A stretch of 64,000 nucleotides of DNA from Solimicrobium silvestre (GTDB taxonomy: Bacteria; Pseudomonadota; Gammaproteobacteria; Burkholderiales; Burkholderiaceae_D), in the NCBI RefSeq assembly GCF_002976435.1, contig NZ_PUGF01000013.1, positions 62,001-126,000 of the forward strand. The letters run 5' to 3'. This document shows positions 8,781 through 17,912 of this stretch, piece after piece; the first letter of the stretch is position 1; every line of letters begins with the position of its first letter. Below the pieces are notes generated by a model. It was not told where the DNA came from. It saw only the letters and a program-made list of their open reading frames with translations, and ran no database searches. A program made the position numbers and the translations under genes.

Positions 8781-10475
8781 TCATTTGTCGCGGATCGAAA
8801 GTATGGCTTCTTTTACCCGCGCCAGCCCAAATCGCCATACTTGATCAATGTGAATATGCGGCATAGAGGGCAATTCTGCTGGATCAATAAATACATTCAA
8901 CACCGCAGGGCCAGTTACTGCAAATAATTGATTTAACCCGCTTTCTAGGTCACCTGAATTCTGTACCGTAAATCCTGATACGCCACAAGCTTTTGCAAAT
9001 GCGGCAAAATCGATATTAGGGAATTTGCTTCCTTTATGTGCGGGTAAGCCAGCCACTTCCATTTCAAGGTGGACGAGACCCCATTCTTTATTATTGAAAA
9101 CAATCACTTTCACTGGTAAGTGATGTTCTACGCTGGTCATAAACTCACCCAGCAGCATGGTAAATCCACCGTCACCTACCGCAACAATGACCTGCTTGTC
9201 GCGATTAAGTGCCTGTACGCCATTTGCCTGCCCTAAGCTGGTGCCGACTGCCGCATTATTGAATGACGCTAAAATCCGCTGTTGACCGGACTGCTGTAAC
9301 CAATTGCCGCACCACAGCGTCACGATCCCGGTATCGACGATGAAAGTGGCGTCGCTTTGCGCAAAACGACTGATGCCTCGTACCAACGCCTGTGGATTGA
9401 TATGTTCCAAACTCTCCCTCAACAGCGCTTTTTTATCCAGCATCTGGTCCCATTTTTTGCGCGCAGCAGTAACTTTCTGCAAAAAATCACCATCTTTCCG
9501 TTGCGGTAATTGTTCAAGCAATTGCGTAATTGTCGGTTTTATCGCGCCGACAATGCCCAATTGCACCCCGGTGCGACGTCCAAGAACTTCCGGTCGCAAG
9601 TCGATTTGAATGACTTTGCCGTTTTCGGGTAAAAACTCGGTATACGGATAATCCGATCCCAGCATCAGAACCAACTCCGCATCCTGCAGGGCGTCGACAC
9701 CCGGTGCCCCACCAATTAATCCGACCCCTCCTATCCAGTGAGGGTGGTTGTAAGCCACCATATCTTTGGCACGGAATGTATGCATGATGGGAGACTGCAA
9801 ACGCTCTGCCAATTGCAGCACTTGCGGTATCGCAGAGCGGCAGCCGGCGCCGGCAAAAATTGCGATGTTCGCAGAGTGACCGATCAAACGGACTGCCTCG
9901 GTCACATCCTTCGGATCAGCCGCCATTTCGGGAGATTCACGCAATGTGGCAAGGCTCGCCATTTTTGCACCGGTTTTTGCCGCAAACACTTCCGGTGGAA
10001 TATTTAAATGGGAGACCCCGCGCATGCCGTAAGCATGGGCGATCGCCTGATGAAATACATGGGAAGCCTGATCTGGGTTAGCAAGCGTTTGCGTATAGAC
10101 GGTGACGTCACGAAACAGCAAATCGGGGGTATTTTCCTGCAGATAGTCGTTGCCCCGTTGGGTAGCCGGTACGCCACCGGAGATTGCCAGTACCGGAGCA
10201 TGATCTTTGTGCGCCTCATATAATCCCGCGATCAGGTGGTTGGCGCCTGGGCCAGTGGTACCGCAACAAACCGCGAGCTTGCCGGTCAATTTAGCTTGGC
10301 CTGCGGCAGCGAGCGCGGCTCCCTCTTCATGTCTTACACCTATCCATTGCATTCCCCCATGTCGTCGTATGGCGTCGGTCAACGGATTAAGTGCGTCACC
10401 CACCACACCAAAAATCTGACGGACACCAATTTCGTGTAGGGTAGCAACCAAAAGCTCAGCGACGGTTTTTTGCAT
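8781..10475 (-). CDS. poxB: PoxB-like thiamine diphosphate enzyme, pyruvate:quinone oxidoreductase
   Basis: A 564-residue thiamine-diphosphate enzyme with the three domains of the pyruvate oxidase/acetolactate synthase family. The catalytic Glu lies in GVRHEEGAALAAAG near residue 51. The central FAD-type domain includes HWIGGVGLIGGAPG, and the cofactor motif is GDGGFTMLLGEF followed by NNKEWG. The likely reaction is oxidative decarboxylation of pyruvate to acetate with electrons to quinone at the membrane. The length and organisation fit PoxB (572 residues in E. coli), although a C-terminal membrane-binding helix is not obvious, so a related oxo-acid decarboxylase is possible. GGAG precedes the ATG. 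Confidence 0.85.
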   Translation of the reverse strand: MQKTVAELLVATLHEIGVRQIFGVVGDALNPLTDAIRRHGGMQWIGVRHEEGAALAAAGQAKLTGKLAVCCGTTGPGANHLIAGLYEAHKDHAPVLAISGGVPATQRGNDYLQENTPDLLFRDVTVYTQTLANPDQASHVFHQAIAHAYGMRGVSHLNIPPEVFAAKTGAKMASLATLRESPEMAADPKDVTEAVRLIGHSANIAIFAGAGCRSAIPQVLQLAERLQSPIMHTFRAKDMVAYNHPHWIGGVGLIGGAPGVDALQDAELVLMLGSDYPYTEFLPENGKVIQIDLRPEVLGRRTGVQLGIVGAIKPTITQLLEQLPQRKDGDFLQKVTAARKKWDQMLDKKALLRESLEHINPQALVRGISRFAQSDATFIVDTGIVTLWCGNWLQQSGQQRILASFNNAAVGTSLGQANGVQALNRDKQVIVAVGDGGFTMLLGEFMTSVEHHLPVKVIVFNNKEWGLVHLEMEVAGLPAHKGSKFPNIDFAAFAKACGVSGFTVQNSGDLESGLNQLFAVTGPAVLNVFIDPAELPSMPHIHIDQVWRFGLARVKEAILSIRDK

Positions 10476-10752
10476 TGTATTCTCCAGGTCTGGAACGACT
10501 ACACTATTCGGTCGATGTGTCGCCTCCCTTTATGAGGTAAAAGAATGGCATATATTTATACGCAAGTAAGTACGTCAGCACACATAAAGAAATTTAATTT
10601 TGTGCATTTTCACTGCATAAAGCGTCTTGTGAAAGCGGCTATTGATAGCCAATGCGATGTCGTCATATCACAATAATATTTAACGCAAGGATAGTTGTAA
10701 GCGCCGGGCTCCAACCCACTAATCGACACTCAATAACTGTTAAATCGAACGT

Positions 10753-11019
10753 TCATTGTTTAGAAACGCCAATCTTTGCTGAAACAGGCTCGTTCTTTCG
10801 AACAGCCCTTAAATTCAGAAAAAACAACCCGATCTGTAATCCAATGAGCGCATAGGCACCATCGTGCCAACCCCAAAGCACCCATAATGCATTGCTCAGG
10901 ATAAAACACCAAAACCCTAAACTTCGCTTTCGTTTCGACTGAGACGCAACAAGCCATGCGGCAATCAGCGTTGCAACCATAGCGATCCATGGCAAAGTAA
11001 TTAGAGCAGAATCAAGCAA
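10753..11019 (-). CDS. Small three-helix membrane protein
   Basis: An 88-residue protein with about three hydrophobic segments (ALITLPWIAMVATLIAAWLV, SLGFWCFILSNALWVLWGW, ALIGLQIGLFFLNL) and a basic loop SKRKR between the first two. The start is a TTG at 11019 preceded at a proper distance by AGGAG. The WCFILSNALWVLWG pattern recalls small PnuC/SemiSWEET-like or amino-acid-transporter-like membrane peptides, but I do not recognise a specific family. No operon partner overlaps it. Confidence 0.65.
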   Translation of the reverse strand: MLDSALITLPWIAMVATLIAAWLVASQSKRKRSLGFWCFILSNALWVLWGWHDGAYALIGLQIGLFFLNLRAVRKNEPVSAKIGVSKQ

Positions 11020-11078
11020 GCGAGCTTCTCCTGATACTTATTATTTTTTACGGATACGGTAGTCGAAATGCACGAGAA

Positions 11079-11342
11079 TCAGTCGCAAATTAACCAGTCA
11101 CCAACAGCGGCAATAGCCAATGCTTTTTGGTCAAGCTCAAAAGTTAAACTCAAGATGTTGCACTGATTCTTTGCCAATTCTAGAATGACACCCTTTACAT
11201 GCAACGGAAAATGCTCGCTGCCATGCACCAGATCAGCTATCGAATTCGTCGTTATACAGCCTTGCATCAATTTCCCATCGAAGACCGCAAGCCTTGCGTT
11301 TGGTAGGGTAGCAATACATGTAATTTCGAACGCGTAGGCCAC
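11079..11342 (-). CDS. Small protein resembling a stand-alone EF-Tu domain 2
   Basis: An 87-residue protein starting at GTG 11342, chosen because AAGGAGGG stands directly upstream; a longer frame to 11438 has no such site. The pattern (FEITCIATLPNARLAVFDGKL then MQGCITTNSIADL, later VKGVILELAKN and ending AVGDWLICD) follows the beta-barrel of elongation-factor domain 2, with the usual promoter-like Gly and the closing G-D/L strand. It would be a barrel without a GTPase. This is a fold-level guess from pattern; function unknown. The gene is isolated between a small membrane protein gene and the AI-2E permease gene. Confidence 0.6.
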   Translation of the reverse strand: MAYAFEITCIATLPNARLAVFDGKLMQGCITTNSIADLVHGSEHFPLHVKGVILELAKNQCNILSLTFELDQKALAIAAVGDWLICD

Positions 11343-11583
11343 GATATCCCTCCTTCTTGTCGGTGACGGGCTATTGCAAAGACTGAGCGCAAAAAAATAT
11401 CCCGTCTGTTCGCTACCGTACCGTACTTGCGAGAACACCTGTGTTGTACTCGCATACTTACACTTTCATGACTGCTCGCTCAATCACGCTAGCATGGTCA
11501 TGCCTATTGCTCACAATAAAGGCCAGGCTTATCGGACGGCAACAGAAAAATATGGAAACGTTAAGCAGGAATTTTTGACGCTT

Positions 11584-12819
11584 TCAATTACCCAACAGCT
11601 CTGTAATGGCTTCCATCCCCTCAATATGCTCCGATACGACCTTGACCAACACGATGATAGGTATGCCGAGCAACAAGCCCCAGGCTCCCCATAGCCAGCC
11701 CCAAAAGAGCAGTGCGATAAATACGCCGGCAGGATTCATTTTGGCGATTCTCCCTGTCATCCATGTAGTAACGAACACGCCCACAAAAGTAGTAATACCC
11801 AGAGAAACGCCAGCGACCATGAAAGCAGTTGAGAGCGAATTGAATTGCATAAATGCCGCGAGACCCGTAACAACCGCGATCAATACAGTACCGAAATAGG
11901 GAATGACATGCAAAAAACTGCTGGTGAGCGCCCATGCGCCGGCGTTGTCTACGCCAATTATTTTGAAGGCAATCCAGCTGAGAATACCGACCAGCGAATT
12001 GGTCACCAGAAGCATGAACATATATCGCTGAATGGATGTATTGATATGGTTCAAAATTAATACGGTTATTTTTTTCTTATGCAAAGTTGGCCCGGCCAAC
12101 TTAACCAGTTTACGTTTGAACATATCGCCGGACAACAATAGAAAAAATACCAAAAACAAGACCATCGTTGCTTGTCCAAGAAAACCAAGCAGACTCATTG
12201 AGCCCAGGAACAGCCACTCTCTCAATTTGATAACGGATTGATCGGTTGGCGCTAATCTGCGCAGCTCCACCTTATTTCCGGCAGCCTCGGTGGTGGCCCT
12301 CTCTAATTCCGTCGCTGCGTCCTGCACCTTTTCAATTAACGTCGCTTGACCATATCGACCGTTTGTCAGTTCGACAGATAGCCTGTGTGTTACGGCGGGT
12401 AATTGCACAAGTATTGAATCGAATTCCGCAATCAACAAATTAACATGCATACCTGTCGCCAGCATGATGCCGCCGATTAGCATCGATGTCGCCACTATGC
12501 GAGGCAATTTAAGACGTTCAAGTGCGCAGACTAGCGGGTTTAACGTATATGCAATAAAAATTGAAAAAATTAAGGGTATTAGAAATTTTTGGGAGAAACT
12601 CAAGGCAAATACGAAGGCGACTATACCGACAGTTGTCAATGCCCAGCCATGCTTTAAAAGATGTATGCGCAAAGTGCGCGGAGAGAAATTCTTGTTGTGC
12701 ACTTCTTCCGCTTGCGTATTTTCCGTCTCGCTCGCATCGTTTGGTGGAGAGATTGAAGCCAACCTTTCCATCTCCCTTGACTCAACCACAGAAGGCGGCG
12801 GTTTTTGCATGCTAGGCAC
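11584..12819 (-). CDS. AI-2E family transporter (PerM-like)
   Basis: A 411-residue inner-membrane protein with about eight hydrophobic segments. After a soluble N-terminal tail of about 60 residues the first two helices appear (WALTTVGIVAFVFALSF, FLIPLIFSIFIAYTL) with the family signature LNPLVCALERLKLPR. The C-terminal half has the repeated Gly-rich helices of the AI-2E exporter (TqsA/PerM/YdiK) superfamily, including PYFGTVLIAVVTG and MNPAGVFIALLFWGWLWG. Members export small molecules or act as sodium/proton antiporters; substrate unknown. GTG 12819 follows AAAGGTGAG; ATG 12810 is the other candidate. Confidence 0.88.
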   Translation of the reverse strand: MPSMQKPPPSVVESREMERLASISPPNDASETENTQAEEVHNKNFSPRTLRIHLLKHGWALTTVGIVAFVFALSFSQKFLIPLIFSIFIAYTLNPLVCALERLKLPRIVATSMLIGGIMLATGMHVNLLIAEFDSILVQLPAVTHRLSVELTNGRYGQATLIEKVQDAATELERATTEAAGNKVELRRLAPTDQSVIKLREWLFLGSMSLLGFLGQATMVLFLVFFLLLSGDMFKRKLVKLAGPTLHKKKITVLILNHINTSIQRYMFMLLVTNSLVGILSWIAFKIIGVDNAGAWALTSSFLHVIPYFGTVLIAVVTGLAAFMQFNSLSTAFMVAGVSLGITTFVGVFVTTWMTGRIAKMNPAGVFIALLFWGWLWGAWGLLLGIPIIVLVKVVSEHIEGMEAITELLGN

Positions 12820-13090
12820 TTATGCTCACCTTTAGCCGGTAGAGATTGAATCCCAGAACAACAGGGAGTAACGACGATAACTCGCCACAAACGTTCCGAC
12901 TATGCGGCGAGATAAGGTTTAACAGGAACATAATGATCATTTCTTGCAAGCGCACATACATCAGGTTACAAAACGTTCATTTTTCTCAGTAATTTATCGA
13001 CCTCTCTAAGCCAAGCTTGCAATTTGTCTTTTTCGCTTATAAAGGTAATATCAATTCATATTCGACGACTCCCGACGACTGGTGATTCCT

Positions 13091-13249
13091 TTATATTCTT
13101 CCAAGCAAAAATAAAATCAATACAATCACCAATATCAAGCCAACCCCACCGCTTGGACCGTAACCCCATCCTCTGCTGTGAGGCCAGGATGGAATTACGC
13201 CCACTAAGGCCAGCACCAAGATGATTAGAAGTATCATTCCTATGCTCAT
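13091..13249 (-). CDS. DUF3309 small membrane protein
   Basis: A 52-residue peptide missed by longer-ORF searches. It reads MSIGMILLIILVLALVGV, then IPSWPHSRGWGYGPSGG, then GLILVIVLILFLLGRI: two hydrophobic helices around the conserved PSWPHSRxWGYGPSGG loop that defines DUF3309. GGGAGAG precedes the ATG. The family is common in proteobacteria, often in stress-induced loci, with unknown function. A broken second copy lies at 17569-17730. Confidence 0.93.
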   Translation of the reverse strand: MSIGMILLIILVLALVGVIPSWPHSRGWGYGPSGGVGLILVIVLILFLLGRI

Positions 13250-13628
13250 TTTTCTCTCCCATTCGTTTCAGAAACTGTTTAAAACACGATTCACAACACT
13301 GAATTTAAACAATAACGCAGCAAACTTCCGTACGGCGCCACACATAGCGGTGTGTATTTTACGAAAATGAACTTTCGTGATGAATGGGTCTTCATGTAGA
13401 TCGTTTGGTCGTCACACTTTAAAAATTCAAGTCATTAATTTGGATATAAAAAGAATCAACCCTTTTGATTCTTTCTACTAAATCTTGCGTTAATCCAGTC
13501 ACCAATCGTACTCAACGCATTCGGCTCGAAAGTCTTCTTGATCTCTTCGTATTCTGCGATTGCGCCGCTCTGGGCGATTGGCCGCTGACGTGATTACCTT
13601 CAAGCGACAGCAAAAAGCACCTGAATGG
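13250..13628. other. Intergenic stretch with a possible C-terminal gene relic
   Basis: Mostly AT-rich and without an intact gene. On the minus strand, 13456-13591 reads as a stop-bounded fragment of about 44 codons containing IAEYEEIKKTFEPNALSTIG and DWINARFSRKN before a TGA. Its composition looks protein-like but there is no start codon, so it may be the tail of a lost gene lying just downstream of the GGDEF-EAL gene. I recognise no family. Confidence 0.3.
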
Positions 13629-15389
13629 CTATGCAGCACCATCATAAACAGGGAGTGATACGCCGGACTGCAGCAAAGCTGCCAGAGCTGCTGCTACAAC
13701 CGGCCGACTCAAATAGAAACCTTGGCCTTCATCACATTCCTGGGCCAACAAAAATTCGTACTGTTCTTGCGTTTCGACGCCCTCTGCAATGACTCGCTTG
13801 TTAAGGCTCTTGCCCAAACTAACGACAGAGCAAACGATGGTGGCATCGTCCTTGTTACTAGTAATATGGTTTACGAAAGATTGGTCGATCTTCAAGGTAT
13901 CGATCGGGAACCGTCTCAGATAACTCAGGCTGGAATAGCCCGTTCCAAAGTCATCGAGCGCAAGTTTGGCCCCCAAGTCATGCAGCGCAAGTAGTGCAGA
14001 ATTGCTTGATTCAGCATCTTGCATGAGAACACTTTCGGTTAATTCGAGTTCCAGGTAACGCGGCTCCATGCTCGTTTCAACTAGGGTTGCGCGGATATTT
14101 TCAAGGAAATCCATCGCACGTAATTCGAGCGCCGAGGTATTGACTGCGACAACAATCGGACGTAAGCCGGCCTGCCGCCAAGCTAAAGCCTGAAGACAAG
14201 CTTCGCGCAGCACCCAGCGACCAATCGGCAAGATCAATCCACAGTCTTCTGCGATCGACACGAATTGCTCCGGGGATAGCAGCCCTCGTTCCGGATGTTG
14301 CCATCGGATGAGTGCCTCGCAACCGACAATGGCGCCGCTGCGCAAATTTACTTTCGGCTGGTAATACAGTACAAATTCCTGCCGCTCAAGTGCAAGTCGA
14401 AGGCTTGCTTCGACGGATTGCCTTTGAACCGCCCGATCATTCATTTCCTGTTTAAAAAATTTAAAATTCTCACGGCCACCTTCTTTGGCATGGTACATCG
14501 CAGTATCCGCACTCTTGATCAAGGTTTCTGCATCGAGACCGTCGTCGGGGTAAATGCTGACGCCGATACTTACGCTGATATGAAGGTTATGCTGATCAAT
14601 CGAGTGAGGCAATGTAAACGCCGTAATAATTTTTTGTGCGCAATGTGCTGCGTCATTTACGTGCTCGATAGACGGAAGCAATAAGACAAATTCATCTCCG
14701 CCCTGGCGACTTACTGTGTCTGAATTGCGCACGCAAGCAACGAGTAGATGCGCAATCGATTGCAACAATAAATCGCCAACCGTATGGCCCAATGAGTCAT
14801 TGATGTATTTAAAATGATCCAGATCTAAAAACATTACCGCGAGCTGTTTTCCTTGACGACGGGCCAGCTCAATCGCCTGGGTAAGTCGATCCAGCAGCAA
14901 TATTCGATTGGGTAAATCAGTGAGGACATCGTGATGTGCCAAATGATCCAGCTCCATTTTCGCTGTTTGAACTATTTCGACTAATTTCTGCGATTCAATG
15001 GCAGCAATAACTAGATGTTCGTTTGCTTGTCTCAAGACAATCGAGTGGTCACTGGATGGCCCGGGTCCGCAGATTTCCTGTTCACGCAACGTTACCGCAC
15101 TTTCCCGAACACGGGCTTCTCTTTCACGCGCTAGTGCCGTTCGTTCGCGCATATGCGCAGCGTCTTCCCGCAAACCGATCGCATTTTCTCGCAAATGAGC
15201 GGCATCTTCCCGAGAGGAAGCCAATTTCTCCCGGTCTCGAACAGCAATCTCGTCGTCAACGACCGCACTTTCCCTGCTCGTGATATTTTGCTCATCAACG
15301 GGTGGCGAGGCACCTTTGTGCAGGCTTGTCACATTTGATTGGTCTGAGTGTTCGCGATGAGAGGTCAGGCCATTGTCATCGATGCTCAT
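13629..15389 (-). CDS. GGDEF-EAL cyclic-di-GMP protein with heptad-repeat signalling helix
   Basis: A 586-residue protein. Residues about 39-105 are a run of seven-residue repeats that each begin R-E (positions 53, 60, 67, 74, 81, 88, 95, 102), predicting a long continuous helix or coiled coil. A GGDEF domain follows with intact GGDEF at 230-234 and an inhibitory RxxD site (RNSD, 221-224), then an EAL domain with CEALIRW (EAL 358-360) and DDFGTGYSSLSYL. Both catalytic halves look intact, so it may make or break cyclic-di-GMP. There is no membrane segment. The start overlaps the kaiC-like stop as ATGA, so it is the last gene of a three-gene operon and may be controlled by that ATPase. Confidence 0.94.
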   Translation of the reverse strand: MSIDDNGLTSHREHSDQSNVTSLHKGASPPVDEQNITSRESAVVDDEIAVRDREKLASSREDAAHLRENAIGLREDAAHMRERTALAREREARVRESAVTLREQEICGPGPSSDHSIVLRQANEHLVIAAIESQKLVEIVQTAKMELDHLAHHDVLTDLPNRILLLDRLTQAIELARRQGKQLAVMFLDLDHFKYINDSLGHTVGDLLLQSIAHLLVACVRNSDTVSRQGGDEFVLLLPSIEHVNDAAHCAQKIITAFTLPHSIDQHNLHISVSIGVSIYPDDGLDAETLIKSADTAMYHAKEGGRENFKFFKQEMNDRAVQRQSVEASLRLALERQEFVLYYQPKVNLRSGAIVGCEALIRWQHPERGLLSPEQFVSIAEDCGLILPIGRWVLREACLQALAWRQAGLRPIVVAVNTSALELRAMDFLENIRATLVETSMEPRYLELELTESVLMQDAESSNSALLALHDLGAKLALDDFGTGYSSLSYLRRFPIDTLKIDQSFVNHITSNKDDATIVCSVVSLGKSLNKRVIAEGVETQEQYEFLLAQECDEGQGFYLSRPVVAAALAALLQSGVSLPVYDGAA

Positions 15390-16879
15390 CGCCGTTTTCC
15401 ACCATCTGGCTGCACTAGTTCCGAAGTAAGCCTGGGACGGCCCGTCATGATTCCGGCATAGTCAGATAAAGGAGCTCCAAGCATAATGCCATCGTCTGTA
15501 ACGTCAAACAACCGAATCTGCTTACTGTGCTGACTGCCACGCACCTTAACCACTGAAATGGCGCGTTTGAACTCACCTTCGATTTCAATATAACGCTGCA
15601 CGATAATCGCGTCGGCTAGAAACGCACTCCCAAAGGGACTGAAGCGCAAATCGGTGTAGCGATCTTCGAGTTCCGAAGTCATGAATATGGTCACGCCCAA
15701 ACCAGTCAATTCAGCAATCATCCTATACAGCGATCCGCGAAAATCTTCCTGGAATTCCGGTGCGAGCGCTAATTCAAATCCAGACAAAGAATCAATGACG
15801 ACACGTTTGGCCTTCATTCGAGTAATCATGGCAATCAAATCATGCAAAGTTTGATCAATCGATAAATCCAGGGCACGCGTTTCGATTACACCAACTTGCC
15901 CGGCCTTGATCAGCGCATTGAGCTTATTGCTGAGCAGTTGACTCGGGCTTTTCTCAAATGCCGCGATCACGCTCGTTTCACCCTTGCGTGCACCCTCAGC
16001 AATAAACTCCGTCGCCAATATTGTTTTTCCAGAACCAGATGGCCCTACCACAAGTAGTGAATAGCCTGTCGGTAAGCCGCCGCCAAGCATGTCATCCAGA
16101 CCGGGTACGCCCATCGTGACACGCTCCTCTTCAGCCGGTACACCGGTTGTTGAGTCAGTCGCTGCACCGGCATTCACAATCGCTCGTGGATAAATCTGAA
16201 CTCCATCATTATTAATACGAAACGTATGCAGACCTGGCGCCTGGGCCTGGCCTCGAATCTTGACCACTTGAATCTTGCGCACGAGTGAATTGCGGTGTAA
16301 ATTCTGCGCCAGCCATAAAATACCATCGGCAATAGTAAAGACGGGGCTCGACTCTGATTCTGGAATTAAATATTCACCGATTAAAAAAGAGGTAGCCTGC
16401 CAAGTCGCCAAATGCACACCCAGCTGCTGTACGAATCGCTCCAATGCTGCTTCTCCTTCCGTCTTGTTCATCACAGAATGAACAATGGAACGGAATGAAT
16501 CCACAAAAACAAGGCCGGGAGAATAATTCTTCACTTCTTCAATAATTCGCTCTAAAACGCGATCAAAATTACCATTCACGAGCTCTGTCGACAAGTTGAA
16601 GTAATGGATGGATTTTTTGATTTTTTCGGGATCAAAAAAAGGAAATTGCTGCTGATATCGAAGCATCTTTAACGTTGGTTCGCCGAGCACTGTAAAGAAT
16701 AATGCCGGACTGGCGGGAGTTGCCAACGCGAACATAATCTGGTGAGCAAGCGTAGTTTTGCCACTTCCGGGGGAACCTGCAATCAGGTTAAACGAAAATT
16801 CCGGCAGACCTCCGCCCATCAAATTATCCAGACCGGGTACGCCCGTTTTAAGTCGGCGTATTTTTACCTTCTCATTCAT
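15386..16879 (-). CDS. KaiC-like double RecA-domain ATPase
   Basis: A 497-residue protein with two KaiC domains. Walker A motifs are AGSPGSGKTT (residues 34-43) and VGPSGSGKT (278-286); Walker B-like strands LVFVDSFR and RVVIDSLSG follow. Where cyanobacterial KaiC has paired catalytic glutamates after each Walker A (EE), here I see LGE near residue 66 and FEK near 309, so only one acidic residue remains in each. That suggests an ATPase or signalling switch rather than a clock protein of the cyanobacterial type. A good site AAGGAG precedes ATG 16879, which overlaps the upstream gene by eight bases. Cytoplasmic; partner is probably the GGDEF-EAL protein. Confidence 0.93.
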   Translation of the reverse strand: MNEKVKIRRLKTGVPGLDNLMGGGLPEFSFNLIAGSPGSGKTTLAHQIMFALATPASPALFFTVLGEPTLKMLRYQQQFPFFDPEKIKKSIHYFNLSTELVNGNFDRVLERIIEEVKNYSPGLVFVDSFRSIVHSVMNKTEGEAALERFVQQLGVHLATWQATSFLIGEYLIPESESSPVFTIADGILWLAQNLHRNSLVRKIQVVKIRGQAQAPGLHTFRINNDGVQIYPRAIVNAGAATDSTTGVPAEEERVTMGVPGLDDMLGGGLPTGYSLLVVGPSGSGKTILATEFIAEGARKGETSVIAAFEKSPSQLLSNKLNALIKAGQVGVIETRALDLSIDQTLHDLIAMITRMKAKRVVIDSLSGFELALAPEFQEDFRGSLYRMIAELTGLGVTIFMTSELEDRYTDLRFSPFGSAFLADAIIVQRYIEIEGEFKRAISVVKVRGSQHSKQIRLFDVTDDGIMLGAPLSDYAGIMTGRPRLTSELVQPDGGKRR

Positions 16880-17297
16880 TTTCTAACTCCTTGGTACTAT
16901 TATTTTCGGTTTTACTATTACCCATAGCAGTATGTAAGATGACTACAGTTATCTGCTCACCAATTAGTGAAGCCAGAAGGTCCGTAAACGTGATTAGAAG
17001 CTGATTATTTGCCGCGTTGGTTTGCGCGATCGATTGTTCTTCAAAGCGCAATCGTAATTCGACGAAGCGGCGACCATTCTGTGGCAAAGGTGGGCCGACC
17101 ACTAGCCAAGGGAAAGTTACCTGAGTAAGGCTGATACATCTTTCATAAAGTAATTTAAAACCACCTTCGCCAACGAGAGCAACGATTTCAACCGCCATCA
17201 TCTCCCATAAAACAATCAAACCATCTACGTCTTTTTTGGCGTACAGAGCTACGTAGTTTTTAATTAGTTCGTACCGAAACAATTTGCTCGATTCCAT
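16872..17297 (-). CDS. Unknown protein encoded upstream of kaiC-like gene
   Basis: A 141-residue, mainly helical soluble protein. It begins MESSKLFRYELIKNYVALYA and carries WEMMAVEIVALVGEGGF and GPPLPQNGRRFVELRLRFEE; the last 15 residues are polar (NSKTENNSTKELENE). I do not recognise the family and it is not KaiB (no thioredoxin-like pattern). The eight-base overlap with the kaiC-like gene indicates translational coupling and a shared function, so it is a candidate regulator or adaptor of that ATPase. Upstream is only a weak ribosome site. Confidence 0.75.
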   Translation of the reverse strand: MESSKLFRYELIKNYVALYAKKDVDGLIVLWEMMAVEIVALVGEGGFKLLYERCISLTQVTFPWLVVGPPLPQNGRRFVELRLRFEEQSIAQTNAANNQLLITFTDLLASLIGEQITVVILHTAMGNSKTENNSTKELENE

Positions 17298-17472
17298 TTT
17301 TTATTTCCATATAACCGGTCAACGACTTCGCCTTTAGCGACAATATCCATTATTAAAACGTTACGACTAAAGAAAGCAGCGTTAGTTTATTTTATGAATT
17401 GGCACAATCATCTTTGCGGGTAGCACTTAGTTAATCACTATCTGTCTGATACTTTTTACACGGATAAATCCC

Positions 17473-17502
17473 GCACATCTGTACGACAACGCACAGATGT
17501 GC
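17473..17502. repeat. Perfect 10-bp inverted repeat with 10-nt spacer
   Basis: GCACATCTGT at 17473-17482 is repeated inverted as ACAGATGTGC at 17493-17502. It lies between the divergent kaiC-like operon start (17297) and the DUF3309 relic (17569). It could be an operator or a hairpin in a leader RNA; there is no following T-run, so a terminator is less likely. Confidence 0.5.
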
Positions 17503-17568
17503 AGCTAATATTGAAACAACAAAGTAAAGATGTGCTTAACTCAAACAAATTCAACATGGGAGCATGCG

Positions 17569-17730
17569 ATGACTATCGAAGCCATTCTTTTAATTGCTTG
17601 GGTTTGGTAGGTGCCATTCCAACTTGGCCGCACAGTCGCGGGTTGGAGTTATGGTCTGATTGGTGGTGTCCGCCAGGTATGAATAATCGTATTGATTTTA
17701 TACTGCCAGTTTTTCCTGATTTTGCTTCTC
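17569..17730 (+). pseudogene. Frameshifted second DUF3309 gene
   Basis: ATG 17569 follows GGGAG and reads MTIEAILLIAW in one frame; the frame then shifts to GLVGAIPTWPHSRG, and shifts again to WSYGLIGGVRQV, a TGA, then IIVLILYCQFF. Joined, these pieces follow the intact DUF3309 peptide at 13091-13249 from end to end, including the diagnostic PxWPHSR loop. At least two frameshifts and an internal stop make it a clear pseudogene. Confidence 0.85.
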
Positions 17731-17912
17731 TTTCCAACAATTAAGATACCGGACTTTCCCTGAAATTTAGTCTTCCATAGTTAATGTTAAATTAATTATT
17801 AAAGACAAGGAATGAAAAAGAGACCGAAAGAATCCTGCACTGCAAAGTTCAAGTAACGTGCGGATAAACGAGCAACTGTTGGGGCACTCATTCAAGAATT
17901 TATTCTTTAGGG

